Positions 1 through 7,307 of a DNA stretch of 64,000 nt are shown piece after piece. The stretch is from CAWKEY01 sp963696315 (lineage in GTDB: Bacteria > Pseudomonadota > Gammaproteobacteria > Methylococcales > Methylomonadaceae). The DNA is taken from NCBI GenBank assembly GCA_963696315.1, contig CAVOJU010000013.1:1-64000 (forward strand), read 5' to 3'. The notes under the pieces are model-generated. The model was not told the origin of the DNA. It worked only from the letters and a program-made list of their open reading frames with translations, and did no database searches. The position numbers and the translations under genes are program-made. The stretch's first letter is position 1; every line of letters starts with the position of its first letter.

Positions 1-542
1 ATCTTCGTGAAATCGCAAAAAGCGGCCGAGCGGGTGATGGCAAAGGTCAGCCAATTCATCGAAAGAAGCTAAAACTGAAGGTGAATCAGGAGAAAAGCCA
101 AGTGGCTCTCTCCGATAAGGTCAAGTTTTTAGGCTTTACCGTGGTCAACGGGACGATTGTGATAGCGCATAAAGCCCTACAGACGGCTATGGAAAAAGTC
201 AAAGCACTGACACCGCGAGGCACCCATAAAGCTCTGGAGCCGGCTCTGGACAAGATCAATCAATGGTATGTGGGCTGGTCGAACTATTACAGTTTGACCA
301 ACTACCCATCCCAATTGCATAAAATCGAAGCCCATATCCGGCGGCGATTACGATCAAGACTGGTGAGTCAGCAAAAGAGAAAACAGCATCTTTACCGAAA
401 TCTGGTCAAACGTGGAGTACCACGAAAACAAGCATCAAAAGCTGTCTTTTCAAACAACAAACGGTGGGTGCTATCAAACGCCCGAGCGGTGACGAGAGCC
501 TACCCCAACAGTTGGTTTATTAACCTGAAAGGACAGGAATAG
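1..542 (+). pseudogene. Group II intron reverse transcriptase/maturase, C-terminal part, frameshifted
   Basis: This is the C-terminal end of a group II intron-encoded protein; the 5' part lies outside the window. Positions 1-66 read in one frame (…AERVMAKVSQFIER) and the continuation (KLKLKVNQEKSQVALSDKVK) is one base out of register from about 66 to 542, so a single base is missing in the A/G-rich run at 61-69. The second part carries the maturase (GIIM) domain with WYVGWSNYY near its middle and ends in the family-typical NSWFINLKGQE. In active introns this protein splices the RNA and reverse-transcribes it into DNA. The stop overlaps the end of an inserted IS at 541, and the intron's domains V and VI appear only after that IS. 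Only one frameshift is seen, so it could be a sequencing error. Confidence 0.85.
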
Positions 543-1669
543 AAGTTACGCATTGACGACAGCCTGGAATTCTGGGTTGAGATGCACCATGGTCGGCATC
601 AACGTACCGATGAATCCCGCAATGACTTCATTGAAGAGGTTGCGTTGGACGCTATAACAGTTGTCTATCAAGGACATGGCGCTGAGCTTCTGGAGTTGGA
701 CATAGCCACAAAGGGCGGCAAACAGGTGATTCCTGATGGCGGTCTTGCTGCGCACTTGGAAATTCTCGATGTTGCAGACCTGCTTGATGGCGCGGTGGTA
801 CTGTTCGATATGCCAGTGTTTGTCGTGTTGTTCGAGGAAGGCTTTCCGGTCAAAGCAAGCTAGCTGGCCATCATCGGGCAAGAAAACTGCATAGTGGCGT
901 GGCTGGTCTTTCAGCCATGTCCGAAACAGTTTCACGTTGCCGAAGTCCTTCAGCCAAACGACCAGGCCATCGTCGGGGATGTCTAGTTTTTGTACTTGCA
1001 TCCAGTGGCCTTTTTCCACGGATACTGTTCGGTTGCTTTCCACGGCGAACAGCCAACCCAGCCGGCGGTTCTTCACCCGCTTCAGGTTGTCTACGCCGCT
1101 GTACCAACTGTCGCCGGTCACGAAAGCGGGGTCCAGCCCCCAGGCCAGGACTTCTTCCAGCATCTCGCGGAAATAGTCGTTCTTGGTCTTGCCTTCCGAT
1201 TTGTCGTAGACACGGAAGTTGACAGGCAAATGTTGCCCGTCAGTGTCCGTGTAATACAGCGTGATGAGGTTGATGCCCTTCACGGAACGGTGATGCTTGC
1301 CCGACCAGAAATAACCGACAAAGGCCAAATACTGGCTGTACGGCTTGTCCAGCACGCTGTCATCGACGCTCAGCGTACCGCCTTTCAGGTTCAGCAAGGG
1401 CGCGGATTCGTTGTATAAGTCCTTGCCTTCGTAGCGTTCCCGCTGTAGGAAACGGTTCGCGCTATCGTGGGAAATGTCCATCACTTCCGCCAGACGGCAG
1501 CAGCTGCCGTATTTGGGTTCGCCCAGCAAAAAACTGATGTACATCGGCAGGGTGCAACGGGCTGTAGTGGGACGGGTAATTTTCCTTATCATGGCTTGGC
1601 CTTCCTGTGGCTTTTGGTTGGGTTATTTTAAAATTCATATTGTAACTTGGCTGTCAATGCGTAACTTCT
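541..1669 (-). mobile_element. Insertion sequence, IS701/IS4-like, with 17-bp terminal inverted repeats
   Basis: The element is bounded by a perfect 17-bp inverted repeat: AGAAGTTACGCATTGAC at 541-557 and its complement at 1653-1669. Total length is about 1.13 kb with one transposase gene on the minus strand. It lies immediately after the maturase stop codon and before the domain V/VI sequence of the group II intron, so it inserted into the intron. I could not find a convincing target-site duplication in the flanking bases (ending GGAAT on the left, starting AAGG on the right). Confidence 0.8.
546..1592 (-). CDS. DDE transposase, IS701/IS4-like
   Basis: This is a complete 348-residue transposase that would cut and rejoin the ends of its own IS. 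The likely catalytic acidic residues lie in three recognisable blocks: SVDDSVLDKPYSQ near residue 76, VTGDSWYSG near 158 and WHIEQYHRAIKQ near 262; the last matches the YREK-like signature of IS4-group enzymes. Both ends of the element and the reading frame are intact, so it may still be active. Assignment to IS701 rather than another IS4-related family rests on motif appearance only. Confidence 0.8.
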   Translation of the reverse strand: MIRKITRPTTARCTLPMYISFLLGEPKYGSCCRLAEVMDISHDSANRFLQRERYEGKDLYNESAPLLNLKGGTLSVDDSVLDKPYSQYLAFVGYFWSGKHHRSVKGINLITLYYTDTDGQHLPVNFRVYDKSEGKTKNDYFREMLEEVLAWGLDPAFVTGDSWYSGVDNLKRVKNRRLGWLFAVESNRTVSVEKGHWMQVQKLDIPDDGLVVWLKDFGNVKLFRTWLKDQPRHYAVFLPDDGQLACFDRKAFLEQHDKHWHIEQYHRAIKQVCNIENFQVRSKTAIRNHLFAALCGYVQLQKLSAMSLIDNCYSVQRNLFNEVIAGFIGTLMPTMVHLNPEFQAVVNA

Positions 1670-1808
1670 AAGGAAATACGATCCGACCGAAAGCTGGCGC
1701 ATTGGTTTGAAGTTTCTCAATGGATACGCCTTGCATGAGGAGCCGTGTACGGACCCGTACGCACGGTTCTGTGGGCAGACGGAGGCTGTCGGCCTCCTCT
1801 GACCCGAT
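1670..1808 (+). mobile_element. 3' end of group II intron (domains V and VI), separated from its ORF by the IS
   Basis: At 1740-1769 the plus strand carries a textbook group II domain V: it starts GAGCCGTGTACGG and closes with CGTACGCACGGTTC. It is followed by a domain VI-like hairpin (GGAGGC, loop, GGCCTCC at 1781-1797) and a CTGACCCGAT end at about 1808. This is the 3' end of the same intron whose maturase ORF ends at 542, because orientation and order are correct. Right after 1808 the sequence becomes IS66 tnpC on the opposite strand, which marks the 3' splice junction. The exact last intron base is uncertain by a few nucleotides. Confidence 0.8.
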
Positions 1809-2170
1809 ACGGCCAGCGTTTCAGGCTGTAATCCAAGGCTTTTGCCGAGCCGCCACCGTCGGCCGTCTGCGCTCGGGTAGCCAGTAACCAGGCGTGCAGC
1901 ACGTTCAGTGCCGGGAGGCTTTTTTCGGCACGCAAGCACTTGCGCTCTGCAATGCTGAGGTCTTTGCCTTCAGCTTCGATGGCATACAGGACGGCAATAC
2001 GGTTTAAGGCCTCTAACGCCATCGGGCTTTGATGGGCTTTATGGAGGGCGGAAAAATGCTCCATGCATTTTCCGCACTTCCCACCTCCATGTAGGTCGTC
2101 AAAGAATTTGCGCCGCGCATGGGCCAGGCAGCCGAGTTCAATACAGGGTTCATTAATCCGGCGCTGTAAC
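1809..2170 (-). pseudogene. IS66-family TnpC transposase fragment, interrupted by the group II intron
   Basis: The minus strand reads ELGCLAHARRKFFDDLHGGG and continues to SAKALDYSLKRWP, the characteristic middle part of IS66 TnpC (the AHARRKF block and the region before the last catalytic Glu). The homology stops at about 1809, where the group II intron begins, so the catalytic C-terminus is separated or lost. Upstream of about 2170 the reading no longer looks like TnpC, suggesting a second break. The intron is inserted antisense to tnpC. No TnpA or TnpB partner is visible. Confidence 0.75.
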
Positions 2171-2282
2171 TGAGTCTGAGTACGTCTCTTAGTTTTCGCA
2201 TTGCTGTTCTCTTCGCTGACATTATCTTCTCCACAAAAGGTGGCAAGGATAATCTGATTAGATAAACAATGCGTTAGGCGGG

Positions 2283-2435
2283 ATTCTGGCAACTTGAACA
2301 GCTATTCTGGCAAGTTGAACACCGATTCTGGAAAATCCAGAAAAGTGTTCAGCTTCAAACCAGAATCAGTGTTCAACTTGAATCAGAATAAGTGTTCAGA
2401 TTGGATCAGAATGACTGTTCAGGTTGAGCCAGAAT
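2283..2435. repeat. Two-directional array of 20-bp repeats, probably IS ends
   Basis: Seven related units with consensus near TGTTCARNTTGANCCAGAAT occur here. Three lie in reverse orientation (starting 2283, 2304 and 2325; the third is partial) and four forward (2346, 2370, 2393, 2416), spaced 21-24 bp. The two blocks meet at a perfect palindrome, TTCTGGA-AAA-TCCAGAA, around 2326-2342. Repeated short motifs at element ends are a known feature of IS21-family transposons, so two such ends placed back to back is the likeliest reading; a plasmid-type iteron origin is less likely. No IstA/IstB gene is present. Confidence 0.7.
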
Positions 2436-2573
2436 ATGCACAAGACACCTTACGAGGTGTTCCGCGAGCTATCAGGCACGGATGCAGAAAAATTGGTGGG
2501 TTATGCACTTATTACTTGAATTCACGATTTATTAAAATGAAAACTTCGTATAGAAAAATTGGGACAGCGCTAT

Positions 2574-2777
2574 TCAGCTGTAATGAGTACAGGACTCTAT
2601 CTTAAACTCAATGAATATTTGTCTGGACAGAGGGGGGTCCACTTTACCCCAGGTACGAGCATCTTGTTTGCGTCTGAATGTTTTGGTTTTGATGCCCTTA
2701 CCTGATTTGGTAAGGATAGTGCGGTAACGGGCTTCCCCGTTTTGTAGAATAACTTTGATGATATGGAAATTTAGCAT
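2574..2777 (-). pseudogene. Truncated tyrosine-recombinase (phage integrase) N-terminus
   Basis: The first ~45 residues (LQNGEARYRTILTKSGKG, KTKTFRRKQDARTWGK) resemble the N-terminal arm-binding domain of phage-type integrases. The similarity stops abruptly after TWGK at about 2645, where a sequence beginning GTGGACCCCCCTCTGTC follows, which looks like an IS end. The fragment starts about 125 bp downstream of the 3' end of tRNA-Lys, the usual place and orientation for an integrase of an island inserted in a tRNA gene. The catalytic domain is missing, so it cannot be functional. Confidence 0.6.
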
Positions 2778-2900
2778 CTGTGTTTCCTCAAAATGAGGTT
2801 AAAAACAAGACTACCTATAAAATCACTGTAGTCGATGGTTTTAGTACACAGTTACTGAGGCTTTTTATCCTTAAAAGCCCTTTAATATCAGATGGTTAGA

Positions 2901-2976
2901 TGGTGGGTCGTGCGCGATTCGAACGCGCGACCATCGCATTAAAAGTGCGGTGCTCTACCGGCTGAGCTAACGACCC
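2901..2976 (-). tRNA. tRNA-Lys (anticodon TTT), CCA encoded
   Basis: A full cloverleaf reads on the minus strand: acceptor GGGTCGT pairs with ACGACCC, the D arm is GCTC…GAGC, the anticodon loop is CTTTTAA and the T arm contains GTTCGAATC. The discriminator base is A and CCA is encoded at 2901-2903. It sits upstream of queC on the same strand side of the border between mobile DNA and conserved genes. Confidence 0.96.
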
Positions 2977-2990
2977 AACAAAGAACGGGC

Positions 2991-3018
2991 ATTATACTTA
3001 TTATTTATGTTTTTACAA
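2991..3018 (-). promoter_or_regulatory. Probable sigma-70 promoter of tRNA-Lys
   Basis: On the minus strand TATAAT (2991-2996) is preceded by TTGTAA (3013-3018) with a 16-bp spacer. Transcription would start a few bases before the tRNA 5' end at 2976. Confidence 0.6.
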
Positions 3019-3030
3019 CTTTTTTCCGGC

Positions 3031-3705
3031 TTATTTCTGATAACGTGTAGGATCGATTGTTCCAGCAGCTATGAATCCAGCTTTTCTCAATCGACAGGCA
3101 TCACAAATACCACAAGCACGGCCCCGATCATCAGCAGAATAACAAGACACGGTGAATTTATAGTCCACTCCTAATTCAATGCCCTGCTTAATAATTTCCG
3201 CTTTACTAAGATCAATCAGGGGGGTGTGGATTATGAAGCGTTCGCCTTCTACGCCGGCTTTAGTGGCTATGTTTGCCAAGTTTTGAAAGGCTTTGATAAA
3301 CTCAGGCCGGCAATCGGGATAGCCTGAATAATCTACGGCATTGACACCAATAAAAATATCATGCAACTTTAAAACTTCTGCCCAGGCTAGGGCAAAAGCC
3401 AAAAACAAGGTATTTCTTGCGGGCACATAGGTCACAGGTATGCCTTCCTGGAGAGTATCGGGTACGGCAATATGTTCATCCGTCAGCGCAGACCCGCCAA
3501 TCGAACCCAAACCAAAATGAATGATTTTATGCTCCGCTACCTGATAATCTGCGGCAATCTGGGCGGCTGCTTTTAGCTCGGCGTTATGTCTCTGTCCGTA
3601 ATTGAAGCTTAATGCGTAGCAGGTAAATCCCTGTTTCTTTGCAATAGCAAGCGCTGTAATGGAGTCGAGTCCGCCCGAAAGCAGGACGATGGCTTTTTTC
3701 TGCAT
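3031..3705 (-). CDS. queC: 7-cyano-7-deazaguanine synthase QueC
   Basis: QueC converts 7-carboxy-7-deazaguanine to preQ0 with ATP and ammonia, in the pathway to queuosine in tRNA. The 224-residue length is normal. The PP-loop SGGLDS lies at residues 10-15, and the zinc-binding cysteines are C188, C198, C201 and C204 (…CGICDAC…). It starts 2 bp after the queE stop, so the two are cotranscribed with the tol genes upstream. QueD and QueF are not in the window; QueG is at 42.96 kb. Confidence 0.96.
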   Translation of the reverse strand: MQKKAIVLLSGGLDSITALAIAKKQGFTCYALSFNYGQRHNAELKAAAQIAADYQVAEHKIIHFGLGSIGGSALTDEHIAVPDTLQEGIPVTYVPARNTLFLAFALAWAEVLKLHDIFIGVNAVDYSGYPDCRPEFIKAFQNLANIATKAGVEGERFIIHTPLIDLSKAEIIKQGIELGVDYKFTVSCYSADDRGRACGICDACRLRKAGFIAAGTIDPTRYQK

Positions 3706-3707
3706 GT

Positions 3708-4352
3708 TTATTTACCTTGGGCATCATCCCAAAGTATTTTGTGTAGTTGGATTTGAAAGCGAACAGGCAATCTGTCCTGAAGAATTTTTTCCGCCAGTTC
3801 CGTTGGGTGTTGTCGCCCCATGACCGGAGAAAATAATATTTCACAGCGGCCAGGCAAATCATATTGATCCATGAGTGCCTTGGACCATTGATAATCCTCA
3901 TCGGAACCGATGACGAATTTTAGCTGGTCTTTAGCGTCCAGATTGTCGATATTGCTGTAAAGATTTTTGCCAAGCTCACCTGAGCTGGGAGTTTTAATAT
4001 CCATAACCTTGATAACACGCGGATCTACAACTGATACATCGAGTGCCCCGCTGGTTTCAAGCGAAACCACATAGCCTTTATCAAGCAATGCTGACATCAA
4101 TTCGTGACAGGCTGGCTGCGCAAGCGGTTCTCCTCCGGTGACGGTAATGTAGTGAGTACGATATTGTTCGACTTCGGCAATGATGGCATCAATATCCATT
4201 CTTTTGCCGCCGGAAAAGGCATAAGCTGTATCGCAATAGACACATCTTAATGGACAACCGGTGAGCCGGATAAAGACTGTGGGCAACCCTACTGTATTCG
4301 ACTCACCCTGCAGGGAGTAAAAAATTTCGGTGATGCGTAAGGAACTCGCCAT
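3708..4352 (-). CDS. queE: 7-carboxy-7-deazaguanine synthase QueE (radical SAM)
   Basis: QueE rearranges 6-carboxytetrahydropterin to 7-carboxy-7-deazaguanine using S-adenosylmethionine and a [4Fe-4S] cluster. The cluster cysteines are C33, C37 and C40 (CPLRCVYC), and TGGEP (residues 72-76) is the SAM-binding motif. At 214 residues it is of normal size. Its ATG overlaps the cpoB stop by one base, and queC follows after 2 bp, giving a cpoB-queE-queC tail to the Tol-Pal operon, as in many gammaproteobacteria. Confidence 0.96.
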   Translation of the reverse strand: MASSLRITEIFYSLQGESNTVGLPTVFIRLTGCPLRCVYCDTAYAFSGGKRMDIDAIIAEVEQYRTHYITVTGGEPLAQPACHELMSALLDKGYVVSLETSGALDVSVVDPRVIKVMDIKTPSSGELGKNLYSNIDNLDAKDQLKFVIGSDEDYQWSKALMDQYDLPGRCEILFSPVMGRQHPTELAEKILQDRLPVRFQIQLHKILWDDAQGK

Positions 4353-5212
4353 TAATGCTTGGCTTCATCCATCTGAAATAATCTTTTTGTTGCCAGATGC
4401 GCCGCTGTCGAATCAGGAAATTCGGTTGTCACTCGCGTCAAATATTCACGGGCTTTAGTCCAGTTTTTTTGCTCATACTCGATATATCCCAGCTTTAGCA
4501 AGGCATCAGGTACTTTGGCACTGCCAGGATAATTATCGATGACGAGCTTAAAAGCATTGCGCGCTGAATTGATATCCTGCTTGACTTTATAGGCCTCGCC
4601 TAACCAGTATTGCGCATTATTGGCAAATACGCCGCCAGGGTACTGGCTGATCAAGCCATTGAAACCCGCTATTGCCTGGTCGGTTTGTCCATTTCTTAGC
4701 GCTTCATACGCTTGTTGATATAGCTGTTTCTCATCACCTGAAGCCGGTGCGGGAACCGCCTGATTAGGAGCAGGCGCCGCAGAGGAAACAGCAGCCGCTG
4801 GCGCTGGCTCTTTAACTGGAGCAGGAGCCGCAGGTGGTGCGTTCACTTTTGCTTCGGAGTCTACTGCAGGCGCCGGCTCTTGCGGATTTTCAGTTGCTGC
4901 ATCTGCTCCCGCAGGCGCTTTAGTTTCGATGCTTTGCAGGCGATCGTCAAAATCAGCGTACATGGTTTTTTGACGTTTCTGCAACTCAATGATTTGATAG
5001 CCCTGCTCTTCTACCTTGCCAGTGAGCTGCCTTACTTCCACCTGCATTTGATCCAAACGCCCCATCAATTCAAGCAGGGTATCGGCTGACGAGGGTTTGG
5101 GAGCATTCGCCTGCGCCGGATAAACTGAATTATCGACCACAGGCGGCAATGGCCACGGCTCTGCATAAGCGCTGCTGCAAGCACACAGCAATATAAACAA
5201 GCGCGCTTTCAC
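4352..5212 (-). CDS. cpoB: Cell division coordinator CpoB (YbgF)
   Basis: CpoB is a periplasmic protein that links Tol-Pal to septal peptidoglycan synthesis by PBP1B. The start is GTG at 5210-5212. A signal peptide ends near AYA-EPWP (about residue 18). A coiled-coil trimerisation segment follows (LLELMGRLDQMQVEVRQL… to about residue 95), then an Ala/Pro-rich linker (about 100-160) and three TPR-like repeats to the C-terminus (YQQAYEALRNGQ, WLGEAYKVKQD, LKLGYIEYEQKN). The gene abuts pal and overlaps queE by one base. Confidence 0.93.
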   Translation of the reverse strand: MKARLFILLCACSSAYAEPWPLPPVVDNSVYPAQANAPKPSSADTLLELMGRLDQMQVEVRQLTGKVEEQGYQIIELQKRQKTMYADFDDRLQSIETKAPAGADAATENPQEPAPAVDSEAKVNAPPAAPAPVKEPAPAAAVSSAAPAPNQAVPAPASGDEKQLYQQAYEALRNGQTDQAIAGFNGLISQYPGGVFANNAQYWLGEAYKVKQDINSARNAFKLVIDNYPGSAKVPDALLKLGYIEYEQKNWTKAREYLTRVTTEFPDSTAAHLATKRLFQMDEAKH

Positions 5213-5794
5213 TTATCTGCCCTGATAAACTAACTCAACACGACGATTGAGTTCCCACGAAGATTCATCGTGCCCAAATGCAGCCGGCTTCTCTTCGCCA
5301 TAACTGACAACTTGTAACTGGCTTTCAGAAACACCTTGCGCCTTCATCATGCTGGCAACTGATTTTGCCCGCTGCTCACCCAGGGCAATGTTGTACTCGC
5401 GTGAACCGCGCTCGTCGCCATGTCCTTCAAGGACCATCCTTTGGCTGGGATTGCTTTGCAAGTAGCGCGCGTGCGAGGCAATGACCGGAACAAAATCCTG
5501 CTGCACCTGGCTGCTGTCCAGCATGAAGTAAATAGTTTGTTTTGAAAGCGGGTTGTTTGGATCACTGAATTCCGGCCCTAAGCCATTGCCGCCCATACCG
5601 CCGGCGCCGCCAGACATTGTCGAGCCTGACAAACCCGAACCACTGTTTAAACCACGGGTTGAGGCATCGTTGATACCGGCCGCCGCCTCTTGACTGCCGT
5701 CTGTCAAACCCAAATCTTTTTCATCATCGGAGCCACAAGCGGCCAGGAGCGTTGCGCTGAATGCCAATGCCAATATTGTTTTATTAAATTTCAT
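5213..5794 (-). CDS. pal: Peptidoglycan-associated lipoprotein Pal
   Basis: Pal is the outer-membrane lipoprotein that binds peptidoglycan and TolB. I chose the ATG at 5794 because it gives a proper lipoprotein signal, MKFNKTILALAFSATLLAAC, with the lipidated cysteine at residue 20. A Gly/Ser-rich tether follows, then an OmpA-like domain with the diaminopimelate-binding signature EGHGDERGSREYN and LNRRVEL near the end. Its length of 193 residues is typical. It follows tolB after 62 bp, and cpoB follows directly. Confidence 0.96.
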   Translation of the reverse strand: MKFNKTILALAFSATLLAACGSDDEKDLGLTDGSQEAAAGINDASTRGLNSGSGLSGSTMSGGAGGMGGNGLGPEFSDPNNPLSKQTIYFMLDSSQVQQDFVPVIASHARYLQSNPSQRMVLEGHGDERGSREYNIALGEQRAKSVASMMKAQGVSESQLQVVSYGEEKPAAFGHDESSWELNRRVELVYQGR

Positions 5795-5856
5795 TTTCAC
5801 TTTTCCAAAAATAACTTGTTGATTTAATTTAACCTTTAGCTTGCTAAGCGGCAGAC

Positions 5857-7137
5857 CTAGGGAGACCACGCTGGTTCACGGACTTCACTGCTGTCAAACG
5901 TTAATTTTTGCTGCATTCTACCATCGATTGATACTGCGGATAAGTAGGCCGCCCCACCTTTTCTTGAAGCATACAAAATCAGACTGCCATTCGGTGCAAA
6001 ACTAGGCGATTCATCGAGTCGGCCTTCTGTCAGCACATTCACGGTTCGGGTAGCCATATCCATCACGGCAATACGATAATCGCCGCCATTGCCATGCACC
6101 ATGGCCAAATTTTTACCGTCCGGTGAGAATTTCGCGCCGGCATTATAGTCGCCGCTAAAGGTCAGCCTTTTTTCCTGGCCGCCACTGCTCGGCATGATGT
6201 ACAACTGGGGTTTGCCGCCTCTGTCCGAAGTAAACACAATTTGGCTGCCATCAGGCGACCAGGTGGGTTCAGTATCGATGGCGTTGCTTTGAGTCAGCTT
6301 GATCAGGGAGCGCGACATCAGATTTAACGCATAAATATCGGGATTGCCGTCCTTGGATAAGGTCAAAGCCAGTTTCTGACCATCGGGTGACCAGGCGGGC
6401 GCGCCGTTAATTCCGGGGAATTCGGCTACCTTGGTGCGCTCACCGGTTCCCAGTGTCTGCACATAAACAGCTGCAGTCTTGCGCTCAAATGACACATAGG
6501 CTACTTTTCTGCCGTCTGGCGACCAGGCCGGTGACATCAATGGCTCTGGCGACGTCGCTATGGTTTGCGCATTAAAACCGTCGGTATCGGCAACCTGTAG
6601 CTTATGCGTTCTCTGTTTATTGCCACCGCTGCTGGTAATGTAAATAATGCGGCCGCTAAACACGCCTTTGTTGCCAGTGATGGCTTCAAATATAAGATCA
6701 CTGATTTTATGGGCGGTTCTGCGCAAGTCTGCAGATGATGACGTCATGCGGTATCCCAGCATTTGGGTGCCTTTATAGACATCAAACAGCTGAAACTGGA
6801 TGCTATATTGACCGCGGTCTTCCGTTATCTGGCCAATAACCAGATAATTTTGGCCTAAGGCCTGCCAGTCATTAAATCTCACCTGGTCCGGACTGCTCGG
6901 CCTGCTGCGCATATCCTGCTCATTCAGGGTTCTAAAATATCCGCTGCGCGCCAGATCCGAATTAACCACAAATCTGACATCAACGGGCATTCCTGCGCCC
7001 TGAACGGCAAAAGGCACGACAGCGATAGGCAACGCGCTTTCAATGCCTTCGGTAATTTCAATATTCATTTCGGCATGGCTAACAGGCACCTGAAATGCTA
7101 TCAGGCCACATAATAAAATTGCTCTAAACACACTCAC
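5857..7137 (-). CDS. tolB: Tol-Pal system beta-propeller protein TolB
   Basis: TolB is a periplasmic protein that connects TolA and Pal. I prefer the GTG at 7135-7137: it has GAGG a few bases upstream and yields a clean signal peptide (VSVFRAILLCGLIAFQVPVSHA). The frame stays open to 7260, so a longer start is possible. An N-terminal D2-like domain (to about residue 160) is followed by five or six WSPDG-type propeller blades, for example SPAWSPDGRKVAY and PTWSPDGSQIVF. It ends EVREPAWSP, typical of the family. Confidence 0.95.
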   Translation of the reverse strand: MSVFRAILLCGLIAFQVPVSHAEMNIEITEGIESALPIAVVPFAVQGAGMPVDVRFVVNSDLARSGYFRTLNEQDMRSRPSSPDQVRFNDWQALGQNYLVIGQITEDRGQYSIQFQLFDVYKGTQMLGYRMTSSSADLRRTAHKISDLIFEAITGNKGVFSGRIIYITSSGGNKQRTHKLQVADTDGFNAQTIATSPEPLMSPAWSPDGRKVAYVSFERKTAAVYVQTLGTGERTKVAEFPGINGAPAWSPDGQKLALTLSKDGNPDIYALNLMSRSLIKLTQSNAIDTEPTWSPDGSQIVFTSDRGGKPQLYIMPSSGGQEKRLTFSGDYNAGAKFSPDGKNLAMVHGNGGDYRIAVMDMATRTVNVLTEGRLDESPSFAPNGSLILYASRKGGAAYLSAVSIDGRMQQKLTFDSSEVREPAWSP

Positions 7138-7307
7138 CTTTTTACCTCTATAACTCGAAAAAATCTGCCAGTAATCCCGCTGTCTTTGATGTTTTTCACT
7201 GCCCTGTGTCTTGAATGCCGGCAATCCAGTGCCAATTAACGATTTGTATAGTGCCGACATATCCCTGAATGGCCACTAACCCCTCGCTCTGAAAGCGGAC
7301 AAAAGTT

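Noticed and set aside
899..1418. Plus-strand ORFs opposite the IS transposase
   Set aside because: They are antisense shadows of the transposase gene.
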